Assembly: GCF_000371785.1 (NCBI RefSeq)
Contig: NZ_AQUI01000002.1
Coordinates: 2,769,276 to 2,833,275 of the forward strand
Direction: 5' to 3'
Source of the DNA: Actinopolyspora halophila DSM 43834
GTDB taxonomy: Bacteria; Actinomycetota; Actinomycetes; Mycobacteriales; Pseudonocardiaceae
DNA length: 64,000 nucleotides
Positions 52,651 through 61,958 of the stretch are shown here, piece by piece. Made by a program: the position numbers and the translations under genes. A model generated the notes under the pieces. The model did no database searches. It had not been told where the DNA came from and saw only the letters and a program-made list of their open reading frames with translations. Each line of letters begins with the position of its first letter. The stretch's first letter is position 1.

Positions 52651-53763
52651 GTGAGCACTCGCTTCCGCGCCGCCGTCATCGGAACCGGCGCCGTGGCGAC
52701 ACACCACCTTTCCGCACTGTCCGAACACGACGAGGTCGACCTCGTCGCCGCGGTCGACGTCGATCCGGCACGGCTGGAGGCCTTCCGCGCGGAGAACCGG
52801 ACGATGCGGGGCTACACCGACCCGCACGAGATGCTCAACACCGAAAAACCGGATCTCGTGTCCATCTGCACCCCACCCGCCCTCCACGTGGAACAGGTCA
52901 AGCAGGCACTGCGGGCCGGCGCCTGGGTGTGGTGCGAGAAACCTCCCTGCCTCTCCCTGGCCGGCTACGACGAGATGGTCGACGCGGAGGGAACGAACGG
53001 GCCGTACGCCTCCTTCGTCTTCCAACAGCGCTTCGGCTCGGGATCCGAGCACGCAGGCGCGCTGCTGTCCAGCGGCGAACTCGGCACCCCACTGGTCGCG
53101 CACTGCCAGACCACCTGGTACCGCGACTCCCGGTACTTCTCCGTTCCCTGGCGCGGCAAGTGGGAGACCGAAGGCGGTGGCCCGGCGATGGGACACGGCA
53201 TCCACCAGCTCGACCTGCTGCTGCACCTGCTCGGGCCGTGGACGGAAGTGCAGGCGATGACCGGACGTCTGCGGCACGACATCGACACCGAGGACGTCTC
53301 CACCGCGCTGGTGCGGTTCTCCTCCGGGGCACTGGCCACGATCGTCAACAGCGTGCTCTCCCCGGCCGAGACGAGCCGGATCCGTCTGGACTGCTCGGAC
53401 GCCACGCTCGAACTGATCCACCTCTACGGGCACGGCAACGAGAACTGGCACTACACCCCGGCACCGCACGTCACCGACGAGGCGCGGATCGCCCACTGGC
53501 GCAGCCCCGCACGCGACGAGCCGAGCTCCCACCGCGGGATGCTGCGCGAACTGATCGCCGCGATGCGGGCGGGAAAGCGCCCCCCCTGCAGCGGGCGGGA
53601 CGGCCGCCTCGTCCTGGAACTGCTCACCGCGCTCTACAAGTCGGCGGCCACCGGCCGCGCGGTCTCCGCCACGGAGATCGACCCGGAGGACCCCTACTAC
53701 ACGGTGATCCACGGCGGAAGCCCGGAGAAACTGACCGAGCGGGGAAAGGCGAGCACCACATGA
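52651..53763 (+). CDS. Gfo/Idh/MocA-family sugar dehydrogenase (first)
   Basis: This is a 370-residue NAD(P)-dependent oxidoreductase. The N-terminal Rossmann motif is AAVIGTGAVATHHL, the family EKP motif is VWCEKPPC, and the catalytic-domain His-x3-Asp motif is MGHGIHQLDLLL. Substrates in this family are cyclic sugars, inositols or their glycosides. The GTG start is 14 bases from AGGAG, a rather long spacing, so the exact start is not certain. The next gene overlaps by four bases. Confidence 0.9.
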   Translation: MSTRFRAAVIGTGAVATHHLSALSEHDEVDLVAAVDVDPARLEAFRAENRTMRGYTDPHEMLNTEKPDLVSICTPPALHVEQVKQALRAGAWVWCEKPPCLSLAGYDEMVDAEGTNGPYASFVFQQRFGSGSEHAGALLSSGELGTPLVAHCQTTWYRDSRYFSVPWRGKWETEGGGPAMGHGIHQLDLLLHLLGPWTEVQAMTGRLRHDIDTEDVSTALVRFSSGALATIVNSVLSPAETSRIRLDCSDATLELIHLYGHGNENWHYTPAPHVTDEARIAHWRSPARDEPSSHRGMLRELIAAMRAGKRPPCSGRDGRLVLELLTALYKSAATGRAVSATEIDPEDPYYTVIHGGSPEKLTERGKASTT

Positions 53764-54677
53764 ATCATCCCATCACGGTGACGCACCGGCACGGCGAGAG
53801 CATCACCGTCGAATCCGACCGGACCGAGCTCATGACCTACGTCTACAAGCCGGATCCGCTCGAGTTCGAGTCCAGGAAGCCCTACATACACCCCCTGCGC
53901 ACCCTTTCCGGGAACACGGTGACCGGCTACCGGCCGAACGACCACCGCTGGCACAAGGGCCTGCAGATGACCGCCAGCCACGTTTCCGGGCACAACTTCT
54001 GGGGTGGAAACACCTACGTGCGCGGTGAAGGCTATCTCGCGCTACCCGAGCGGGTCGGCTCCATGCGCCACGAGGGTTTCGAGACCTTCGAGGTGCACCC
54101 GGACGAACTGCGTTTCGTCGAGAACCTGCGCTGGCTGGACAGCGGCGGGGGCCCGTGGGCCTTCGAACGTCGCGAGCTGCGCGCACACTCCGTCGATCCC
54201 GCCAACGGCACCTGGGCGCTGGACTGGTCCATCCGGCTGACCAACACGTGCGACGAGCCGCTGCGCTTCGGAAGCCCCACGACCGAGGGCCGTGAGATGG
54301 CCGGATACACGGGACTGCACTGGCGCGGCCCGCGGGAATTCACGGGCGGAACGGTGCAAGGCCCCGGCACCACCGGAGCCGACGCGATGATGGGGGCGCG
54401 GGGCCGCTGGTTGGCCTTCACCGGCGAACACGACGAAGTCGACGGGCATTCCACGGTCGTGTTCGAACACTGCCCGAGCAACTCCGAGTCCGTGCACGAA
54501 TCGCACTGGTTCGTGCGTTCGGACCCCACACCGGCCGTGGCGATTTCCTGGGCCTTCTTCGAGGAATTCGAGCTTCCCGGTGGGGAAAGCTTCGAATACA
54601 CCTATCGAATCCTGATCGCCGACGGCGCGCTGAACCACGAACGAATCGACAGAACTCTCGACGAACATCCCTGGTAG
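53760..54677 (+). CDS. PmoA-like family protein (DUF6807)
   Basis: This 305-residue protein is similar to the family annotated as methane oxygenase PmoA, which is a misleading label: it is a soluble beta-rich domain. HPLRTLSGNTVTGYRPNDHRW then HKGLQMTASHVSGHNFWGG is the signature, with several conserved His. Such genes usually sit beside Gfo/Idh/MocA dehydrogenases in sugar clusters, as here (ATGA overlap). The reaction is not established in anything I can cite. Confidence 0.82.
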   Translation: MNHPITVTHRHGESITVESDRTELMTYVYKPDPLEFESRKPYIHPLRTLSGNTVTGYRPNDHRWHKGLQMTASHVSGHNFWGGNTYVRGEGYLALPERVGSMRHEGFETFEVHPDELRFVENLRWLDSGGGPWAFERRELRAHSVDPANGTWALDWSIRLTNTCDEPLRFGSPTTEGREMAGYTGLHWRGPREFTGGTVQGPGTTGADAMMGARGRWLAFTGEHDEVDGHSTVVFEHCPSNSESVHESHWFVRSDPTPAVAISWAFFEEFELPGGESFEYTYRILIADGALNHERIDRTLDEHPW

Positions 54678-54686
54678 GAGATCGTC

Positions 54687-55439
54687 ATGACCGAATCCCC
54701 CGAGATTCCCCTTCCGGGATCGATCGGGCTCTCACACGTGCGTTCCTACGAATGGCCCGCCGAGGACGGACTCGGCGGCGGTAGCCCGCACATGCATCTG
54801 GCCTGCACCGAGGCCTACGTGGTCACCCACGGCCGCGGTGCGGTGCAGACGCTGAGCACGGACGGATACCGCGAGCACGAACTGGAGCCCGGTGCCGTGG
54901 CCTGGTTCGCGCCCGGAACGGTGCACCGGATGGTGCAGCACGAGGACCTGCGGGTCACGGTGCTGATGCAAAACAGCGGCCTGCCCGAGGCAGGCGACGC
55001 GGTGTTCACCTTCCCGCCCGAGGTGCTCGCCGACCCGGACTCCTACGCCGCTGCCGCGAGCATCCCGCGGGAGGCCGACGAGCAGGAGACACGAGCCGCC
55101 GCTCAGCGACGCAGGGACCTGGCCGTGTCCGGGTACCTGACCCTGCGCGAGTCGTTGCGCGCGGGCGATGCCGAACCGCTGCGCGAGTTCCACCGGGCAG
55201 CCGTGCGACTGGTGGGGCCCGAAGTGGACCGCTGGAGGAAGCTGTGGCGGCGCGGCGCGCTGGCCACCGCCGAGCACACCGGTGCCCGCCTGGACCGTCT
55301 GGCCGAGGGCGATCCCGCCGACCTGGAGAACTCCGAGGTCTGTCTGGCCCACCCGTCACGGCGGGACGGCTACGGCGTGTGCGGTCTGCGCGACGAGTAC
55401 GAGATCCCCGGTGCCACCCTTCCCTACGGAGGCGAATGA
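54687..55439 (+). CDS. Cupin-domain protein
   Basis: In this 250-residue protein residues 35-100 form a cupin barrel with metal ligands HMHLACTEAYVV (His, His, Glu) and the second motif GAVAWFAPGTVHRM (His). The C-terminal 130 residues are helical and Arg/Glu-rich. It may be a sugar isomerase, an epimerase or a ligand sensor. TAGGAG precedes the ATG. It follows the DUF6807 gene by nine bases and overlaps the next gene. Confidence 0.82.
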   Translation: MTESPEIPLPGSIGLSHVRSYEWPAEDGLGGGSPHMHLACTEAYVVTHGRGAVQTLSTDGYREHELEPGAVAWFAPGTVHRMVQHEDLRVTVLMQNSGLPEAGDAVFTFPPEVLADPDSYAAAASIPREADEQETRAAAQRRRDLAVSGYLTLRESLRAGDAEPLREFHRAAVRLVGPEVDRWRKLWRRGALATAEHTGARLDRLAEGDPADLENSEVCLAHPSRRDGYGVCGLRDEYEIPGATLPYGGE

Positions 55440-56749
55440 TGCCGGACACCTCCCCGAAGTCGCGGACGCTGCCCCGCACCGGGATCAAGGCATCAGCGCT
55501 GACCTTCGCGGTGCTGACGCTGTGCGGTCTGCTGGCAGGCTGCGGTGCAGGAACGAGCGGATCCGCGGGCGACAAGGTCGAGTTGCAGTTCAGCTGGTGG
55601 GGCAACGCCGACAGGGCCGCCGCCACCAACGAGGCCGTCGACCTCTTCGAACGGCGTCATCCGAACATCGAGGTGCAGACCTCGTTCTCCAGTTACAACT
55701 CCTACATCCAGAAGCTGGCCACCCAGGCCGCCGGGGGCAACGCCCCCGACGTGATGCAGCTGGACTACCGGCAGATCAGCCAGTACGCCTCCTCCGGTCT
55801 GCTGCTCCCGCTCGGGGATCGCCCCGAGGTGAGCACCGAGAAGGTGGGCTCGGGCATGCTGCGCACCGGCCAGGTCCGTGGAACGCAGTACGCGATCCCG
55901 ATGGGCCGGACCTCGCAGGTGCTGGTCTACGACTCCGCCGAGTGGCAGCGGGCCGGCGTGTCCGAGCCGCGTCTCGACTGGACGTGGCAGGACTGGAGCG
56001 CGGCCATGCGCGAGCTGAACGAGAACACCGACCAGGCGGGCTCCACCGATCCGGGATGGAGTGAGGACTGGTTCGAGGTGTGGCTGCGCGGCAGGGGCAA
56101 GAGCCTCTACACCGACAGCGGTGAGCTCGGCTTCGACAAGAGCGATCTCGCGAAGTTCTGGAGCTTCACGAACGAGCTCAGCCAGCGGGGCGCGGTCAGC
56201 CCGGCACGCCAGACGACGCAGATAGACGGGTCGGCGGCGAACATGCCGTTCGGACGCGGCAACGCCGCATCGGGCATCACCTGGGACTCCGCCGTCGGCG
56301 GTTTCCAGGCCCTGATCGGTGACAGCCTGCGGCTCGCCCCGTTGCCCTCCGGCCCGGACGGCACACCGGGGCAGTACTTCAAACCCTCGATGCTCGTCGG
56401 CGTCTCCGCCAACAGCCCCCACCCGGAGGAAGCCGCGCAGCTCGTCGACTTCCTGATCAACGATCCGAAGGCGGGCGACGTTCTCGGGGTGAGCCGCGGA
56501 ATGCCGGTAAACCAGGACATCCGCGAGAACATCACGCCCTCCCTGAGCGGTCTGGACGAACGGATCGCCGACTTCCAGCAGCGTCTCGAGGGCAAACTGC
56601 TCGACCCGCCGAGCGCTCCCCCCGCGGGTGATCTCGCACTGCAGACGACCTTCCAACGCGACTACGACCACGTGGGCTTCGAACTCCGATCACCGCGGCG
56701 GATGGCCGAGCAGTTCCTCACCAGCGTGAGATCGGAGTTACAACCATGA
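55439..56749 (+). CDS. ABC sugar transporter, substrate-binding lipoprotein
   Basis: This 436-residue extracytoplasmic binding protein of family 1 has a lipobox LLAGC around residue 33 after a hydrophobic signal. ELQFSWWGNADRAAATNEAV, the AGGNAPDVMQLDY block and the late SVRSELQP end are typical. It feeds the two permeases downstream. A second ATG three bases upstream is also possible; GGAGG favours this one. Confidence 0.93.
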   Translation: MPDTSPKSRTLPRTGIKASALTFAVLTLCGLLAGCGAGTSGSAGDKVELQFSWWGNADRAAATNEAVDLFERRHPNIEVQTSFSSYNSYIQKLATQAAGGNAPDVMQLDYRQISQYASSGLLLPLGDRPEVSTEKVGSGMLRTGQVRGTQYAIPMGRTSQVLVYDSAEWQRAGVSEPRLDWTWQDWSAAMRELNENTDQAGSTDPGWSEDWFEVWLRGRGKSLYTDSGELGFDKSDLAKFWSFTNELSQRGAVSPARQTTQIDGSAANMPFGRGNAASGITWDSAVGGFQALIGDSLRLAPLPSGPDGTPGQYFKPSMLVGVSANSPHPEEAAQLVDFLINDPKAGDVLGVSRGMPVNQDIRENITPSLSGLDERIADFQQRLEGKLLDPPSAPPAGDLALQTTFQRDYDHVGFELRSPRRMAEQFLTSVRSELQP

Positions 56750-57717
56750 ACGTCGAAGCCCCTGACCAGAGACTGAGCGAGAAGCCGGGGGTCGAGAGAC
56801 CAGCAGGCGCGCCCAAAACGGAGGGCACACGGCGGAAAGGGAAACGCGAGGGTGCCGCCTGGGTCTTCCTCTCGCCGTGGCTGCTCGGTGCCGCGGTGCT
56901 GACGCTGACCCCGATGCTGGCCTCGCTGTACCTGTCGTTCACCGAGTACGACCTGTTCACCGCCCCGAAGTGGGTGGGCCTGGACAACTACGTGCACATG
57001 TTCACCCAAGACCCCCGTTACTGGCGGTCGGCAGTGAACACCCTGGTGTACGTGCTGGTGGCCGTGCCGCTGCAACTCGCGTTCGCGTTGGCCGCGGCCC
57101 TGGCGCTGAACTCCATCGGACGCGGCAAGGGGTTCTACCGCTCGGCCTTCTACGCCCCCTCGCTGCTCGGCGCGAGCATGAGCATCGCGCTGGTCTGGCG
57201 AGCCCTGTTCAACGACGGCGGCACCGTGGACGACCTGCTGTCCTCGATCGGGGTGAACATGGGTGGCTGGGTGAACCAGCCGGGCTGGGCGCTGCTGGTG
57301 GTGGCCCTGCTGACGATCTGGCAGTTCGGCGCCCCGATGGTCATCTTCCTCGCGGGCCTGCAACAGGTCCCGGGCGAACTGTACGAAGCGGCCGAAGTGG
57401 ACGGCGCGGGACGGTTGCGGCGGTTCCGCTCGGTGACCCTGCCGATGCTCTCGCCGGTACTGTTCTTCAACCTGGTGCTGCAGACCATCCAGGCCTTCCA
57501 GGTATTCACCCCGGCCTTCACCGTCAGCGGGGGGCGCGGTGGCCCCGCGGACTCGACGCTGTTCTACACGCTCTACCTGTACGACCGGGGATTCACCGCA
57601 TCGCACATGGGATACGCCGCTGCGATGGCCTGGGTGCTGCTCGTGGTTATCGGCATCGTGACCGCGCTGCTCTTCCGCAGCTCACGCTCCTGGGTCTTCT
57701 ACAACGATAAGGGGTGA
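56746..57717 (+). CDS. ABC sugar transporter permease 1 (MalF-type)
   Basis: This 323-residue protein has six predicted membrane helices after a cytoplasmic leader of about 35 residues. The EAA loop reads YEAAEVDGAGRLRRFRSVTL, which docks on the ATPase. The start overlaps the binding-protein stop by four bases (ATGA). Confidence 0.94.
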   Translation: MNVEAPDQRLSEKPGVERPAGAPKTEGTRRKGKREGAAWVFLSPWLLGAAVLTLTPMLASLYLSFTEYDLFTAPKWVGLDNYVHMFTQDPRYWRSAVNTLVYVLVAVPLQLAFALAAALALNSIGRGKGFYRSAFYAPSLLGASMSIALVWRALFNDGGTVDDLLSSIGVNMGGWVNQPGWALLVVALLTIWQFGAPMVIFLAGLQQVPGELYEAAEVDGAGRLRRFRSVTLPMLSPVLFFNLVLQTIQAFQVFTPAFTVSGGRGGPADSTLFYTLYLYDRGFTASHMGYAAAMAWVLLVVIGIVTALLFRSSRSWVFYNDKG

Positions 57718-57719
57718 CG

Positions 57720-58586
57720 ATGGTAGCCGTCAGAGGATCCATCACCGGTCGCGGACCCGACTGGGGCCGTATCGGACTGCACGTCGGCTGCCTGGCCGTC
57801 CTGCTGGTCATGCTCTACCCGCTGGTATGGCTGGTCGCGACCTCGTTCAAACCCGCCGATGAGGTGATATCGAGTCTTCAGCTGCTGCCGAGCAGGATCG
57901 AGCTGGGCAACTACGCCACGGCGCTGGAGGGCGTCGGCGGGGTCAGTGTCCTCAGGCTGATCGGGAACTCCCTGATCATCTCCGTCGGTGCCGTGCTGGG
58001 CAACGTGCTCAGCTGCTCCCTGGCCGCCTACGCGTTCGCCCGGCTCCGGTTCACGCTGCGGGGGCCGTTGTTCGCGCTGATGCTGGCCACGATCATGCTC
58101 CCGCAGCACGCGATACTGATCCCCCAGTACATCGTGTTCAACCAGCTCGGATTGGTGAACACCTTCTGGCCGCTGGTCCTGCCGAAGTTCCTCGCCACCG
58201 ACGCGTTCTTCGTCTTCTTGACCGTCCAGTTCATGCGCGGGATCCCCAAGGAGCTCGACGAGGCCGCCACACTCGACGGTTGCGGTCCCTTCCGCACCTT
58301 CTTCCGGATCATCCTGCCGCTGAGCAGGCCCGCACTGATCACCACGGCCATCTTCACCTTCATCTGGACGTGGAACGACTTCTTCCTGCAGCTGATCTAC
58401 CTGTTCGAGCCGGAGAAGTTCACTATCACCCTGGCGCTGCGGTCCTTCGTGGACACTTCCAGTCAATCGGCCTACGGCCCGATGTTCGCCATGTCGGTGA
58501 TCGCCCTGCTGCCCATCGTGCTGTTCTTCATGGCCTTCCAACGATTCCTCGTCCAGGGGATGGCCAGCTCCGGTGTGAAGGGGTGA
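57720..58586 (+). CDS. ABC sugar transporter permease 2 (MalG-type)
   Basis: This is a 288-residue permease with six helices. The EAA loop is DEAATLDGCGPFRTFFRIILP. The ATG at 57720 has AAGGGG at the right distance; a GTG six bases upstream is an alternative. It pairs with the preceding permease. Confidence 0.94.
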   Translation: MVAVRGSITGRGPDWGRIGLHVGCLAVLLVMLYPLVWLVATSFKPADEVISSLQLLPSRIELGNYATALEGVGGVSVLRLIGNSLIISVGAVLGNVLSCSLAAYAFARLRFTLRGPLFALMLATIMLPQHAILIPQYIVFNQLGLVNTFWPLVLPKFLATDAFFVFLTVQFMRGIPKELDEAATLDGCGPFRTFFRIILPLSRPALITTAIFTFIWTWNDFFLQLIYLFEPEKFTITLALRSFVDTSSQSAYGPMFAMSVIALLPIVLFFMAFQRFLVQGMASSGVKG

Positions 58587-58596
58587 GTTCTTCTCG

Positions 58597-59232
58597 ATGA
58601 CCGCCACGTCACAACCGAAACAGCACCGCGGCCCGTTCGGCCCCGGCTTCGAGCTGTTCGCGGACATGCTGGGCATCGGAGTGGCCACCACACTGGCGTC
58701 GCTGCCCGTGGTGACCACCCCCGCCGCGGTGTCGACAGCCTGTGCGCAACTGCGGGCACGCTCCCGAGGAGGCCGCGGCCCCGGAGGCCTCGGGTACGCA
58801 CGCCAATTCCTCCGGAGGCTGCGCGGCGAACGAGTACTCCCCGACCTCACCGCGGGGGTGCTCGCGCTGGTCACGGGAGCACTGCTGGCACTCGACCTGT
58901 TGTTGACGCGCACGAGCAGTGGTTTCCCCGGCCAGGGATTCGTCACGGTGATCCTCTTCCTCGTGGCGTTGACGCTGGTTCCGATCGGGTTGCGCGCCGT
59001 GGCACTGCCCGAGTCCGAGCACGACTGGCGCGCGGCACTGACAACGGCCGCCCGGACCACCGCCACCGACCCCGGCGGGAGTGTGCTGCTGTTCGGAGCC
59101 GTGGCCGTGTCCGCCCTGTGCGTGTGGATGCTGCCCGTTCTGGCAGTGCTGATCCTGGGCCCGCTCAGCCTGGCCGCCACGGCCGTCGAGGAACGCAGGC
59201 CCCGCCGGGGCTCGGAAAGCTCAACAGGTTGA
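58597..59232 (+). CDS. YesL-like (DUF624) membrane protein
   Basis: This 211-residue membrane protein has four to five helices; the start GPGFELFADMLGIGVATTLASLPVVT resembles YesL/DUF624 proteins, which commonly accompany carbohydrate ABC importers. The role is unknown. It lies ten bases after the second permease, in the same operon. Confidence 0.7.
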   Translation: MTATSQPKQHRGPFGPGFELFADMLGIGVATTLASLPVVTTPAAVSTACAQLRARSRGGRGPGGLGYARQFLRRLRGERVLPDLTAGVLALVTGALLALDLLLTRTSSGFPGQGFVTVILFLVALTLVPIGLRAVALPESEHDWRAALTTAARTTATDPGGSVLLFGAVAVSALCVWMLPVLAVLILGPLSLAATAVEERRPRRGSESSTG

Positions 59233-59378
59233 GCCGAACAACGATTCCCCGCCGCGGAAAAGGCCGGACGCGGGAAAACCGAAAAGCACAACGGGCCCCC
59301 TCCGCGCGAACACGCTTCGGCGGACGGGAAGCCCGACCGACCGAGAAACAGCACTGTCGAAATCGAGGCATTGTTCGT

Positions 59379-60530
59379 ATGACGACGAAAACGGTACGTA
59401 TCGCGCTCAACGGCGTCACGGGACGAATGGGGTACCGCCAACACCTGCTCAGATCCGTGCTGGCCATCCGGGATCAGGGAGGTATCGAAACCGCCGACGG
59501 TGGCCGGGTGACCGTGGAACCCGTGCTGATCGGCCGCAGGCCCGAAAAACTCGCGGAAATCGCGCGGCAGCACGACATCTCCGAGTGGAGCGCGGAACTG
59601 GACACCGTACTGTCCGACGATTCCGTGGACGTGTACTTCGACTCCCAGATAACATCGGCCAGGCAGAAAGCGCTTCGTTCGGCCGTGGAAGCGGGCAAGC
59701 ACGTCTACTCGGAAAAACCGGTCTCCGAGACCGCGGAGCAGGCCCTCGAACTGGCCCGGCTGGCCGAGAACGCCGGAGTGTGCCACGGGGTGGTGCACGA
59801 CAAACTGTTCCTGCCCGGCCTGCTGAAACTGCACCGCCTGCTCGAAGGCGGATTCTTCGGCCGGGTGCTGTCCGTGCGCGGCGAATTCGGGTACTGGGTC
59901 TTCGAAGGGGACTGGCAGTCCGCGCAGCGCCCCAGCTGGAACTACCGCTCCGAGGACGGTGGCGGAATCGTCTCCGACATGTTCTGCCACTGGCACTACG
60001 TACTGGAGAACCTGTTCGGACGGGTCGAGTCGGTCACGGCCAAGGCCACCACACACGTCCCCCGGCGCTGGGACGAGCGGGGAGCCGTCTACGAGGCCAC
60101 CGCCGATGACGCGGCCTACGGGATCTTCGAGCTCGAAGGCGGCACGATAGCCCAGATCAACTCCTCGTGGGCGGTGCGGGTCAATCGCGACGAGCTGGTC
60201 GAGTTCCAGATCGACGGTACCGAGGGGAGCGCGGTGGCCGGGTTGCGCGGCTGCAGGTTGCAGCACCGCACCATGACCCCGAAACCGGTGTGGAACCCGG
60301 ATCTGCCCGCCACCGACCCCTTCCGCGACCAGTGGTCCGAGGTCCCGGACAACGAGGAGTTCGACAACGGGTTCAAGACCCAGTGGGAGCAGTTCCTGCG
60401 GGACGTGGTCGGCGAGAAGAAACACCGCTACGACTTCTTCGCCGGAGCCAGGGGAATCCAGCTCGCCGAAGCCGGACTGCGCTCCTCCGCGAGCGGAAAG
60501 CGGATCCCACTGGACCGTCTCGACAGTTGA
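59379..60530 (+). CDS. Gfo/Idh/MocA-family sugar dehydrogenase (second)
   Basis: This is a 383-residue oxidoreductase. RIALNGVTGRMGYRQHLL is a variant Rossmann start, EKP is in VYSEKPVSE, and the His region is SDMFCHWHYVLENLFG. It is clearly a different subfamily from the first dehydrogenase of the operon. Two such enzymes in one cluster suggest oxidation and later reduction of the same sugar, a known logic for 3-keto-sugar and inositol routes. The ATG has GAGG 11 bases upstream. Confidence 0.9.
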   Translation: MTTKTVRIALNGVTGRMGYRQHLLRSVLAIRDQGGIETADGGRVTVEPVLIGRRPEKLAEIARQHDISEWSAELDTVLSDDSVDVYFDSQITSARQKALRSAVEAGKHVYSEKPVSETAEQALELARLAENAGVCHGVVHDKLFLPGLLKLHRLLEGGFFGRVLSVRGEFGYWVFEGDWQSAQRPSWNYRSEDGGGIVSDMFCHWHYVLENLFGRVESVTAKATTHVPRRWDERGAVYEATADDAAYGIFELEGGTIAQINSSWAVRVNRDELVEFQIDGTEGSAVAGLRGCRLQHRTMTPKPVWNPDLPATDPFRDQWSEVPDNEEFDNGFKTQWEQFLRDVVGEKKHRYDFFAGARGIQLAEAGLRSSASGKRIPLDRLDS

Positions 60531-60604
60531 CGGGAATTCGTTGACTCGGTTGCCGTAGGTGGCCACCCGGCGGGCCCGCCCGCGGCGACGTCGACTGCTC
60601 GGCT

Positions 60605-60633
60605 GTTCTTCGGCGCTGCCTGCGCCGAAGAAC
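60605..60633 (+). terminator. Perfect 12-bp hairpin before the ABC ATPase gene
   Basis: GTTCTTCGGCGC (60605-60616) pairs with GCGCCGAAGAAC (60622-60633) around a 5-base loop. It lies 74 bases after the second dehydrogenase stop and 50 bases before the ATPase start. It can end or attenuate the operon, so the ATPase may be expressed at a different level. Confidence 0.7.
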
Positions 60634-60683
60634 ACCGACCTCGAACAACCGAACGAACGGAAAAAACTTCAGGAGGAACAGCG

Positions 60684-61778
60684 ATGGCACAGGTCGCCTA
60701 CGACAAGGCCGCGCGGGTTTTCGGCGGGACCCCACCCGTACGTGCGGTCGACGGTTTGGATCTGACGGTCGAGGACGGGGAGTTCCTGGTTCTGGTCGGT
60801 CCCTCGGGATCGGGCAAATCGACGGCGCTGCGCATGCTCGCCGGTCTGGAGGAGATCGACGAGGGCGGCGTGCGGATCGGTGACGTGGACGTGACCACGA
60901 TGCCACCGAAATCCAGGGACATCGCGATGGTGTTCCAGTCCTACGCGTTATACCCCCACATGACCGTGGCCGAGAACATGGGCTTCGCCCTGAAGCTGCG
61001 GCGCATTCACAAGCAGGAGGTTCGGCGTCGGGTGGAGGAGGCGGCCGAACTGCTGGACCTGACCGGCTACCTCGACCGCAAGCCGAAAGCGCTGTCCGGG
61101 GGACAGCGTCAACGTGTGGCCATGGGACGCGCCATCGTCCGCGAACCGTCCGTGTTCCTCATGGACGAACCCCTGTCCAACCTGGACGCCAAACTGCGGG
61201 TGGAGACCCGGGCCAACATCGCCTCGCTGCAACGTCGTCTCGGAACCACGACCATCTACGTCACCCACGACCAGGTGGAAGCCATGACTATGGGGCACCG
61301 GGTGGCCGTCCTCGCCGACGGGGTCCTGCAGCAGTGCGAAACCCCGCGGGAGCTCTACGAGCGCCCGGCCAACGCCTTCGTGGCCGGGTTCATCGGTTCT
61401 CCCGCGATGAACCTCAGAACGGTGCCGTTGACCCCCGAGGGGGCGGAACTGGACGAGGTCTCCATCCCGGTCCCCCGTTCGGCGACCTCCGGACGGTCCG
61501 ACGATTCCGAGATCACCATCGGCATCCGTCCCGAGTCGCTGCACCTCGTCTCCTCCGAGGAGGACAGCCTGCCGCTGCAGGTGGAACTCGTCGAGGAGCT
61601 GGGTGCCGACTGTCTGATCCACGGCCGAACGCTCTCGGGCACGAACAAGGACCCGCTGATCATCCGCGGGGACGGACGCACACCCCCCACACCGGGCGAG
61701 ACCGTGAACGTGGCCGTGCGCGATCTCGAGGAGATCCACCTGTTCGACGCCGGAAGCGGGGAAAGGCTGGCGAGCTGA
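60684..61778 (+). CDS. ABC sugar transporter ATP-binding protein (MsmK/UgpC type)
   Basis: This 364-residue ATPase has Walker A GPSGSGKST, Q-loop MVFQSYALYPHMTV, signature LSGGQRQRV, Walker B VFLMDEPLSNLD and the H-loop THDQ. The C-terminal part has the TOBE regulatory barrel (GIRPESLHLVSSEE). AGGAGG stands eight bases upstream of the ATG. It completes the importer of this cluster and may also energise other importers, as MsmK-type ATPases often do. Confidence 0.95.
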   Translation: MAQVAYDKAARVFGGTPPVRAVDGLDLTVEDGEFLVLVGPSGSGKSTALRMLAGLEEIDEGGVRIGDVDVTTMPPKSRDIAMVFQSYALYPHMTVAENMGFALKLRRIHKQEVRRRVEEAAELLDLTGYLDRKPKALSGGQRQRVAMGRAIVREPSVFLMDEPLSNLDAKLRVETRANIASLQRRLGTTTIYVTHDQVEAMTMGHRVAVLADGVLQQCETPRELYERPANAFVAGFIGSPAMNLRTVPLTPEGAELDEVSIPVPRSATSGRSDDSEITIGIRPESLHLVSSEEDSLPLQVELVEELGADCLIHGRTLSGTNKDPLIIRGDGRTPPTPGETVNVAVRDLEEIHLFDAGSGERLAS

Positions 61779-61958
61779 ACCCGACGAAACCGGGGAGGGG
61801 CTTCGGTCCGGGCATCGGAAAACGCTCCCGGACGGGTCCCGGACTCACTTCCCCAACTGCCCACCGTATTCCGCGCGAGTGGGGTCGACGTGCGCGTCTG
61901 ACGGCGACTCCACTCCGCGGCGGACCCCGCCGCGCACCGAGCCCGCCCCGGACCCGCC

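Noticed and set aside
57699-60635. Minus-strand open frame of 978 codons across the ABC permease and dehydrogenase genes
   Set aside because: It lies antisense to three genes with clear family motifs, has no domain itself, and is a product of high-GC third-position bias.
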